A stretch of DNA of 15,824 nt from the NCBI GenBank assembly GCA_044340865.1, contig JBIISW010000048.1, forward strand, positions 1-15,824, written 5' to 3'. Both the position numbers and the translations under genes were made by a program. The notes beneath the pieces are model-generated. The model was given only the letters and a program-made list of their open reading frames with translations. It ran no database searches and was not told the origin of the DNA. This document shows, in pieces, positions 1-4,574 of the stretch. How positions within the stretch are numbered: the first letter of the stretch is position 1; the number at the start of each line of letters is the position of its first letter. This DNA comes from UBA4416 sp044340865. GTDB lineage: Bacteria; Bacteroidota; Bacteroidia; B-17B0; Aurantibacillaceae.

Positions 1-435
1 AAGGAAGAATACAAGTACAAAAATGGATACGCATCTTATAATAGGGATTTCATACTTTTTTTACTGACAGAAAAAGTAACAAATACTATTATCGGGGGGA
101 GCGCACTTCATAATTGGAATAAAGAACATCATCGAGCAGAAATAGGTTATATCATATCTGACGAAAATTTTAAACGAAAAGGACTAATGACCGAAGCTGT
201 CAGTGCAGTTATTGATTATGGCTTTAATAAATTAAATTTACACAGAATTGAAGCACATGTTGGAAGCAACAATATTGCTTCTTTGAGAATTATTGAAATT
301 CATCAGTTTACTAAAGACGGGTTATTAAGGCAGCATTATTTTGTAGCTGACAAATACGAAGATTTAAATCTATTTTCATTATTGTATAATGAATATATTG
401 ACATAAAAAAAAGTGAAAAAACAACGAACCGCTAA
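1..435 (+). CDS. GNAT N-acetyltransferase, RimJ/RimL type (5' end outside window)
   Basis: The frame is open from the first base, so the gene begins before the window; the ATG at 187 is internal. About 144 C-terminal residues are visible. They read as the RimJ/RimL branch of GNAT acetyltransferases, which move an acetyl group from acetyl-CoA to a protein N-terminus or small amine. Visible hallmarks are EIGYIISDENFKRKGLMTEA (acetyl-CoA binding region; the usual Q/RxxGxG/A loop appears as KRKGLM), the helix reading NKLNLHRIEAHV, then SLRIIEIHQFTKDGLLRQHY and a closing LFSLL. In the family the segment after SLRI usually reads LEKxGF; here it reads IEIHQF, a small divergence that may weaken activity. 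The substrate cannot be told from sequence. The stop codon lies against the core of the first attC-like element, as expected of a cassette gene. The last residues (KKSEKTTNR) look like a low-complexity tail. Confidence 0.85.
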   Translation, partial: KEEYKYKNGYASYNRDFILFLLTEKVTNTIIGGSALHNWNKEHHRAEIGYIISDENFKRKGLMTEAVSAVIDYGFNKLNLHRIEAHVGSNNIASLRIIEIHQFTKDGLLRQHYFVADKYEDLNLFSLLYNEYIDIKKSEKTTNR

Positions 436-561
436 CACGGGTTTGGCAAAAGTGGCGGCTCAGTGCTCCACAGACACATTTGTGGTTAATCAAAGTTAGG
501 TTCTACGCATCAACATTTGTGGTGAAAACCGCCACCTTCGCCAAGCGCCAAAACGTTGGCA
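430..561 (+). repeat. attC-like recombination site 1
   Basis: A 132 bp imperfect palindrome lies between the GNAT and hydrolase genes. The outer core is GCTAAC (431-436) against GTTGGC (555-560), with one wobble. The inner stem pairs 439-458 with 529-548: 16 Watson-Crick pairs, one T-G wobble (442/545), two A/C oppositions (448/539, 451/536) and one G/G (440/547). On the bottom strand both A/C oppositions become T-G wobbles, so that strand folds somewhat better; bottom-strand folding is what integrases use at attC. The 70 nt loop (459-528) contains a small hairpin, CCACA 468-472 with TGTGG 481-485. There is no U-tract, so it is not an ordinary terminator. Both arms share sequence with site 3 (GGGTTT, GGCT.AGTGC, CAAC.TTTGTG, GCSCCAAAACGTTRGC). 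Confidence 0.7.
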
Positions 562-595
562 GTAATTGCAGAAAAACCGAACGAAATAAGAAAAT

Positions 596-1372
596 ATGAA
601 GATTTATTTAAGAATATTAGTTGTTTTAATTTTAACAAGTTGCGCATCAAACGTAAAATTATCTAATTCAAAACTTGCAACTAAAAATTATGAAATAAAA
701 TTTGACAGCATAAATTTATTTGACAAATCTAGAAACCGAAATATTCCTGTTGCGTTATATTTACCAAAAACAAATGAAAAAATTGAAAATCAAAAAGTTG
801 TAATTTTAAGTCATTGTTATAATCAAAATAAACTTGGAACAAATAAATATTATTCATTCCTAACTGAAAATTTAGCATCAAAAGGTTATTTTGTAATTAG
901 TATTCAAAATGAATTACCAACTGATGAATTATTACCAACAAGTGGAGATTTGAAAGTTTTGAGAAAACCGATTTGGGAAAGAGGTTGTGAAAATATAATG
1001 TTTACCATAAATGAATTTAAAAAATCAAATCCTGAATTAGATTACAAACATTTAATCTTAATTGGGCATTCAAACGGCGGAGATATAACAATGTTATTTG
1101 CTCAAAAATATCCAAATTTAGTAGATAAAATAATTTCTCTTGATAATCGTAGAGTTGAGTTTCCAAAAACATCACAACCAAAAATCTATTCTTTGCGTTC
1201 TAGCGATCAAATTGCAGACGAAGGAGTTTTACCAACAATCGAAGAACAAGAAAAGTTTAAAATAAAAATAGTTCAACTTAAAAATACGATTCATAACGAT
1301 ATGACAGATAATGCGACTAAAAAGCAAAAAACTGAAATGAATAAATACGTTATAGAATTTTTAAACGAATAA
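596..1372 (+). CDS. Lipoprotein alpha/beta hydrolase
   Basis: The 258-residue product starts with a lipoprotein signal peptide: KIYLR, a hydrophobic stretch, and the lipobox LTSC with the acceptor Cys at residue 16. It should therefore be exported and lipid-anchored. The mature part is an alpha/beta hydrolase: the oxyanion-side strand VVILSH (about 68-73), the nucleophile elbow GHSNGG (157-162; Ser159), a strand IISLDNRR ending in a possible acid (Asp183, with Asp204 as an alternative) and a late His in NTIHNDM (His233). This is a complete Ser-Asp/Glu-His set at a normal family length. The substrate is not predictable; esterase or lactonase-type hydrolysis is plausible. The start is chosen because the signal peptide begins at this Met. 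It is the sole gene of putative cassette 1. It is AT-rich and sits between two GC-rich attC-like elements. Confidence 0.85.
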   Translation: MKIYLRILVVLILTSCASNVKLSNSKLATKNYEIKFDSINLFDKSRNRNIPVALYLPKTNEKIENQKVVILSHCYNQNKLGTNKYYSFLTENLASKGYFVISIQNELPTDELLPTSGDLKVLRKPIWERGCENIMFTINEFKKSNPELDYKHLILIGHSNGGDITMLFAQKYPNLVDKIISLDNRRVEFPKTSQPKIYSLRSSDQIADEGVLPTIEEQEKFKIKIVQLKNTIHNDMTDNATKKQKTEMNKYVIEFLNE

Positions 1373-1376
1373 AAGC

Positions 1377-1523
1377 AACTACTGCCAACAGCCGTTTCAC
1401 GAAATTGCGGGGTTTGGGATTTATCAGAATTGGTAATTTTTGAAACTAAATTTTGTCTATATTTGTAATCAAAAGTGTTGAAAATCCGCAACTTCGTGAA
1501 GCGGCGACACGTTGGCAGTAATT
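1377..1523 (+). repeat. attC-like recombination site 2
   Basis: This is the most regular of the three palindromes. The outer arms AACTACTGCCAAC (1377-1389) and GTTGGCAGTAATT (1511-1523) pair at 12 of 13 positions. The inner stem pairs 1391-1410 with 1486-1505 at 18 of 20 positions; the other two are a T-G and an A/C opposition. The apical loop is 75 nt (1411-1485). Core-to-core length is 135 bp, close to sites 1 and 3. The stem is GC-rich (GCCG, GCGG) inside AT-rich flanks. The left arm starts 5 bp after the hydrolase stop codon and the right arm ends about 25 bp before the Crp-like start codon. Confidence 0.75.
1440..1465 (+). promoter_or_regulatory. Candidate promoter inside the attC-like loop
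   Basis: TATATTTG at 1458-1465 matches the Bacteroidota -7 consensus TAnnTTTG exactly. A TTG lies at 1440-1442 (15 nt gap) and another at 1430-1432 (25 nt gap); neither spacing is ideal. If active, it would start a transcript in the loop that runs through the right half of the stem into the Crp-like gene at 1549. The motif could also be chance in AT-rich sequence. Confidence 0.3.
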
Positions 1524-1548
1524 TTAACAAAAACGACGATTAAAATAA

Positions 1549-2124
1549 ATGTTCGAAAAAAAATCAATAGTTGACTACTTAAAACAATATAATTTATTTA
1601 CAGACAGCGAAATAAATGAATTTATAAGTTTAGCCACTATTTCTACCATAAAAAAAGGAGATTTTTTCATTAAAAAAGATGAAATCTGTACCACACTTTC
1701 CTTTGTGAATTTTGGCATTTTCCGTTCGTTCTATTATTCTAATAATGACGAAGAAATAACCTATTGTTTTACCTTTCCCAATACGTTATTAGTGGCTTAT
1801 TCTTCATTTATTACACAGAATAAATCAGAAGAAAATTTACAAGCTTTAACCGATTCTGAAATTATTTCAATTTCAAAAAACACATTAGAAAACCTTGCGA
1901 AATCAAACAATAAATGGTTGAATTTTTTAAAAATAATTGCTGAAAAAGAATATGTTGAACTCGAAAAATGGATATTTAATCATCAAAAATCCAACGCCCA
2001 AAAACGATATGTAGATTTGATACACAACCATCCACAATTTGTACAACAAATTCCACTTCACTATATAGCGTCCTATCTTGGAATTACTCAAAGACATTTA
2101 AGTAGAATAAGAGCATCAATTTAA
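1549..2124 (+). CDS. Crp/Fnr-family transcriptional regulator
   Basis: The 191-residue protein has the layout of Bacteroidota Crp/Fnr regulators, whose usual length is about 190. An N-terminal cyclic-nucleotide-binding-like beta-roll spans about 20-115 (KKGDFFIKKDEICTTLSFVNFG, then GIFRSFYYSNNDEEITYCF). A helical linker around the sequence ENLAKSNNKWLNFLKIIAEK follows. The C-terminal helix-turn-helix is IPLHYIASYLGITQRHLSRI, ending the protein as usual in this group. The canonical cAMP-contact pattern is not evident, so the ligand is unknown. It is the first gene of putative cassette 2. A separate promoter and the SDR gene follow in the same direction, a common regulator-target layout, so it probably controls the SDR gene (inference). 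Confidence 0.88.
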   Translation: MFEKKSIVDYLKQYNLFTDSEINEFISLATISTIKKGDFFIKKDEICTTLSFVNFGIFRSFYYSNNDEEITYCFTFPNTLLVAYSSFITQNKSEENLQALTDSEIISISKNTLENLAKSNNKWLNFLKIIAEKEYVELEKWIFNHQKSNAQKRYVDLIHNHPQFVQQIPLHYIASYLGITQRHLSRIRASI

Positions 2125-2144
2125 TTATTAGACAAATGTCCTAC

Positions 2145-2173
2145 TTGAATAGTATGGCAGGAGTGTAATTTTG
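2145..2173 (+). promoter_or_regulatory. Bacteroidota-type promoter of the SDR gene
   Basis: TAATTTTG at 2166-2173 matches TAnnTTTG exactly and TTG at 2145-2147 lies 18 nt upstream, within the usual spacing. Transcription would start near 2180, about 20 nt before the ATG at 2201. This excludes the upstream in-frame ATG at 2171, which would lie inside the -7 element. The short region between the regulator stop (2124) and this promoter is a natural place for the Crp-like protein to bind. Confidence 0.65.
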
Positions 2174-2200
2174 CACTTCAATTTTAAAATAATTAAATAT

Positions 2201-2809
2201 ATGAAAACAGTAATTTTAATAGGTGCTAATGGGAAAATGGGAAAAGCAGCACTTACAGGTTTAGGAAAACACAAAGTGATTACAGCTGGTCGTTCAAATG
2301 ACGGTTACGACTACCAAGTTGACATTACCAGTGAAGAATCTTTGAGAAAATTATTCAAGGAGGTTGGTCACTTTGATGCGGTTGTGAATACTGTTGGCGT
2401 ATGTGAATATGCAACCTTCGAGGAAATGACTGAAGCGCAATGGATGACTACAGTAATGAGTAAAATGATGGGGCAAATCAATATTGTTAGAATAGGTCAG
2501 GAATACATTGCTGATAAAGGTTCCTTTACGCTTATTACAGGTATTCTAAATTTAAAGCCTATTCCTTTTGCTATTGCAGATGCAACTACAAGTGGTGCCA
2601 TTGATACCTTTGTAAAATGTGTAGCCTTCGAAATGCCAAGAGGCATTCGTGTGAATTCAGTAAATCCAACAGTTTTAGCAGAAGCTTGGGATGTTTACGG
2701 CGATATGATGCCAGGATTTCAACCTGTACCAAGTGCATTGGTTGGTAAAGCGTTTGAGCGCTCGGTTGATGGATTTATTACTGGTCAAGTGATACTTGTT
2801 GATGCATAA
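2201..2809 (+). CDS. Atypical short-chain dehydrogenase (Lin1944-like SDR)
   Basis: The 202-residue protein has a Rossmann fold. Its start is set at 2201 by the promoter and by the first strand, MKTVILIGANGKMG. The dinucleotide motif GxxGxxG is residues 8-14 and the NAG-region equivalent is VNTVGV (62-67). The later strand is SFTLITG (108-114). Where classical SDRs have YxxxK this protein reads FAIADATTSGAIDTF, without the catalytic Tyr or Lys. The C-terminal part (PRGIRVNSVNPTVL, then the closing FITGQVILVDA) is SDR-like. This matches the short, catalytically atypical SDR group typified by Listeria Lin1944, whose function is unknown. Adjacent regulator and PhzF genes suggest a small metabolic or detoxification unit, but no substrate can be named. 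Confidence 0.82.
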   Translation: MKTVILIGANGKMGKAALTGLGKHKVITAGRSNDGYDYQVDITSEESLRKLFKEVGHFDAVVNTVGVCEYATFEEMTEAQWMTTVMSKMMGQINIVRIGQEYIADKGSFTLITGILNLKPIPFAIADATTSGAIDTFVKCVAFEMPRGIRVNSVNPTVLAEAWDVYGDMMPGFQPVPSALVGKAFERSVDGFITGQVILVDA

Positions 2810-2821
2810 TTAACAAAAATT

Positions 2822-2864
2822 ACAGCATATAGTCTTTTCAAAATATAAATTGACTATATGCTGT
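2822..2864 (+). terminator. Perfect 13-bp inverted repeat between the SDR and PhzF genes
   Basis: ACAGCATATAGTC (2822-2834) and GACTATATGCTGT (2852-2864) are perfect reverse complements around a 17 nt AT-rich loop. The RNA hairpin would start 12 nt after the SDR stop codon and end 21 nt before the PhzF start. Only a weak T-run follows (TTTATTA), so it could be a poor terminator, an mRNA-stabilising or processing hairpin, or an operator. Alternative PhzF starts at 2850 and 2858 would fall inside it and are disfavoured. Confidence 0.55.
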
Positions 2865-2885
2865 TTATTAAAAAACAAAAAAGAA

Positions 2886-3674
2886 ATGGAATTAAAACTT
2901 TACCAAATTGACGCATTTACAGATACCCTTTTTGGTGGAAATCCTGCTTGTGTGGTGCCTCTTGACAATTGGTTATCAGACGACATTTTGTTGAAAATAA
3001 CTAAAGAAAATGCCGTTGCAGAAACCGCTTTTTTTGTAGATAAAGGAGAAAAAATCCATTTGCGATGGTTTACGCCAGAAATTGAAATGGATTTGTGCGG
3101 TCACGCCACACTTGCAACAGCACATTGCTTAAAGACAATTTTAGATTACAAAAAAGATGAAATTGTTTTCGAAACATTAAGTGGCGACTTAATTGTTAAA
3201 GTTGAAGATGGACTATACAAAATGGACTTCCCATCAAGAATGCCTATTGCAGATACTTTACCCGAGACAATTTCAAAATCTTTAAATATCCAACCTAGGG
3301 AAATTTTAAAATCAAGAGACTATGTTTTGGTTTATGAAAACGAAACAGCAATTAGAAATATTAAAATTGACCGACAATTGTTTGACCAAATCAACCTTGA
3401 TCCAGGCGGAATAATTGTAACAGCAATTGGAGATGACTGTGATTTCGTTTCTCGTTTTTTCACACCACAAGCCTCCATTTTAGAAGATCCTGTAACAGGT
3501 TCTGCTCATTGTTCTCTAGTGCCATTTTGGTCAAAAAGACTTGATAAAAAAGTACTTTATGGGCAACAAGTTTCGGAACGAATGGGAAAACTATATTGTG
3601 AAGACAAAGGAGACCGAGTTATTATTAGCGGAACAGCAAAAACCTATTCAATTGGAAAATTTTGGACAGAATAA
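2886..3674 (+). CDS. PhzF family isomerase/epimerase-like protein
   Basis: The start is set at ATG 2886 (262 residues) because MELKLYQIDAFTDTLFGGNP is the canonical N-terminus; an A-rich leader precedes it. PhzF-family proteins have two alike diaminopimelate-epimerase-type halves and catalyse isomerisations; PhzF itself converts trans-2,3-dihydro-3-hydroxyanthranilate in phenazine synthesis. Visible motifs are GGNPACVV (17-24), ENAVAETAFF with Glu46 at the place of PhzF catalytic Glu45, RWFTPEIEMDLCGHATLATA (60-79), and EDPVTGSAHC with Asp201 like PhzF Asp208. The key residues look intact and length is normal. No other phenazine genes are present, so the role is unknown; most family members are uncharacterised. 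It is the last gene of putative cassette 2, ending against the left core of site 3. Confidence 0.88.
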   Translation: MELKLYQIDAFTDTLFGGNPACVVPLDNWLSDDILLKITKENAVAETAFFVDKGEKIHLRWFTPEIEMDLCGHATLATAHCLKTILDYKKDEIVFETLSGDLIVKVEDGLYKMDFPSRMPIADTLPETISKSLNIQPREILKSRDYVLVYENETAIRNIKIDRQLFDQINLDPGGIIVTAIGDDCDFVSRFFTPQASILEDPVTGSAHCSLVPFWSKRLDKKVLYGQQVSERMGKLYCEDKGDRVIISGTAKTYSIGKFWTE

Positions 3675-3813
3675 AACTACTGCCAACAAGGGTTTTGCGT
3701 CAGGCGGGCTGAAGTGCAAAATTCAACAGCAGTTTTTCAATTGAACTTTAGTAATAATATCAACTTTTGTGCTTCGATTTCCCGCCCGAACGCAAAGCCC
3801 CAAAACGTTAGCT
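3675..3813 (+). repeat. attC-like recombination site 3
   Basis: The left core is AACTACTGCCAAC (3675-3687) and the right core is GTTAGCT (3807-3813). GCCAAC pairs with GTTAGC with one mismatch-type position, and the pairing does not extend outward as it does in site 2. The inner stem pairs 3690-3700 with 3790-3800 (11 pairs, one wobble), then an internal loop (3701-3702 against 3787-3789), then 3703-3708 with 3781-3786 (6 pairs). The apical loop is 72 nt. Core-to-core length is 133 bp. The right arm GCCCCAAAACGTTAGC differs from that of site 1 at two of 16 positions. Confidence 0.7.
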
Positions 3814-3882
3814 TCAAATTCTATAGTCCAGAATAAAATGACGCCATTTTGATTAATTCTATTTTTTTTGTAAATTTAATCC

Positions 3883-4062
3883 ATGCAAAAATCGACAATC
3901 ATTCATACCCTAAACGAGCTTCCTAGCAAATTTAATCTAGACGACTTCCTCGAAAAACTAATCGTAATTGAAAAAATTGACGAAGGTATGGAAGAGGCAA
4001 AAACAGGCAAAACCATAAGTCATGACAAGGTGAAAAAAATGGTAGCTAAATGGCACAAATAA
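3883..4062 (+). CDS. Small antitoxin of a ParE/RelE module
   Basis: This 59-residue ORF begins MQKSTIIHTLNELPSKFNLD and ends KMVAKWHK. The N-terminal part resembles a short DNA- or dimer-forming segment; the middle is a charged helix (EKLIVIEKIDEGMEEAKTGK) followed by ISHDKVKKMVAKW. That helix-plus-tail pattern (IEKGxEEAKxGKxISHxEVKK) is common in small antitoxins next to ParE/RelE toxins in Bacteroidota. It overlaps the toxin start by 13 bp, which implies translational coupling. It should bind and neutralise the toxin and probably represses its own operon. Identification rests mostly on context and the C-terminal pattern; no fold can be assigned with confidence. The start ATG is 70 bp downstream of the site 3 core. 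Confidence 0.75.
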   Translation: MQKSTIIHTLNELPSKFNLDDFLEKLIVIEKIDEGMEEAKTGKTISHDKVKKMVAKWHK

Positions 4063-4331
4063 GCTGGACAAAAAAATCCTTAAAAGATCTTCGGGCTATA
4101 AACGATTATATTTCGCTTGACTCTTCCTTTTACGCAGTACGATTTATATCTAAACTAATAAGTCGAGTTGACCAATTAATTGAATTTCCTGAATCGGGTC
4201 GTATGGTACCAGAAAAAAATGTTCATGAAATCCGAGAATTAATAGAAGGTAATTACCGAATTTTTTATCGACTACAGAAAGAAAAAATTACCATTCTTCG
4301 AATTCATAACGCTGCAAGAAGAATTAAATAG
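4050..4331 (+). CDS. ParE/RelE-family toxin
   Basis: The 93-residue product has the full ParE/RelE toxin pattern: beta strand AQISWTKKSLKDLRAINDYI, helices with FISKLISRVDQLIEFPESGR, then REL, EGNYRIFYRL, KITILRIHNAARRIK. The P..GR turn (FPESGRMVPE) and the RIFYRL strand are typical of the ParE_toxin Pfam family. ParE proteins poison gyrase while RelE proteins cleave mRNA in the ribosome; sequence alone does not settle which. The RelE-type catalytic Arg/Lys/Tyr set is not clearly present, so ParE-like is favoured. The start codon lies inside the antitoxin gene in another frame, with a 13 bp overlap. Toxin-antitoxin pairs are frequent cargo of cassette arrays, where they stabilise the array. 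Confidence 0.88.
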   Translation: MAQISWTKKSLKDLRAINDYISLDSSFYAVRFISKLISRVDQLIEFPESGRMVPEKNVHEIRELIEGNYRIFYRLQKEKITILRIHNAARRIK

Positions 4332-4345
4332 AACTATCAACACCT

Positions 4346-4374
4346 AACCCAACCTAAATCCCATTTGGGTTTTT
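4346..4374 (+). terminator. Terminator after the toxin-antitoxin operon
   Basis: AACCTAAAT (4351-4359), a CCC loop and ATTTGGGTT (4363-4371) form a 9 bp hairpin with one T-G pair, followed by more T residues. An alternative fold pairs AACCCAA (4346-4352) with TTGGGTT (4365-4371). It lies 15-20 nt after the toxin stop codon. Confidence 0.55.
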
Positions 4375-4574
4375 AGTCTTAAGCTTTTGAAAATCGGAAA
4401 GATAATTGATTAATTTTTTTACAAATAGTAATTCTTTTATTCTTTCTAAAAAAAATTTCAAATTGGTTAAAAAAATCATTTTAAGATACCTCTAAAATAG
4501 TATAATTTTAGTAAATTCGTGGCACAAAATTTAATTCACTAATTAACCACATAACCACTCAACAATTAAATCCT
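4375..4574. other. AT-rich intergenic region upstream of aconitase
   Basis: About 200 bp without a coding frame. It must hold the aconitase promoter; the best candidate is TAAATTCG (4512-4519), one base from TAnnTTTG, 56 nt before the start codon, but no good -33 TTG lies at the right distance. No attC-like palindrome or repeat is seen here, so the accessory region appears to end just after the toxin gene. Confidence 0.4.

Larger units (their letters stand above)
556..1511 (+). mobile_element. Putative gene cassette 1 (lipoprotein hydrolase)
   Basis: If strand exchange occurs between G and TT of the core, as in integrons, this 956 bp unit is one cassette. It begins TTGGCAGTAATT directly after site 1 and ends with the left core, stem and G of site 2. 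Its start and its end (AACTACTGCCAAC at 1377-1389) are complementary over 12 of 13 positions, so the excised circle would carry a self-consistent attC. It holds one plus-strand gene that starts about 40 bp from the left edge and stops 4 bp before the right core. No TAnnTTTG promoter is seen between site 1 and the gene. Mobility is inferred; only the sequence layout is observed. Confidence 0.5.
1512..3807 (+). mobile_element. Putative gene cassette 2 (Crp-like regulator, SDR, PhzF)
   Basis: Using the same G/TT exchange point, this 2296 bp unit begins TTGGCAGTAATT and ends with AACTACTGCCAAC (3675-3687), the site 3 stem and ACG. Start and end arms are the same pair as in cassette 1, so the two cassettes share end sequences though their contents are unrelated. 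It carries three plus-strand genes, which is large for an integron cassette (usually one gene). It has its own internal promoter before the SDR gene. The boundaries are inferred from sequence only. Confidence 0.45.

Noticed and set aside
187..435. ATG at 187 as a separate 82-residue gene
   Set aside because: The frame is open to the first base and upstream codons encode further acetyltransferase sequence, so this is an internal Met of a truncated gene.
311..493. Minus-strand 60-codon frame
   Set aside because: It lies across the GNAT end and the attC-like element; it shows no recognisable domain.
1291..1530. Minus-strand 79-codon frame over site 2
   Set aside because: It spans the hydrolase end and the palindrome; composition is that of antisense sequence.
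3541..3744. Plus-strand 67-codon frame overlapping PhzF
   Set aside because: It is an out-of-frame shadow of PhzF that reads into site 3; the tail it encodes is translated attC-like DNA.
430..3813. The three palindromes as plain terminators or a MITE family
   Set aside because: They lack U-tracts, have 70-75 nt loops, and sites 1 and 3 have hybrid outer ends, which does not suit terminators or transposon-end repeats. A MITE-like origin cannot be fully excluded without more copies.
4341..4470. A fourth attC-like site after the toxin gene (ACCTAAC at 4342-4348, GTTAAAA near 4464)
   Set aside because: The left core fits RYYYAAC, but no inner stem pairs and the nearby hairpin is better explained as a terminator.
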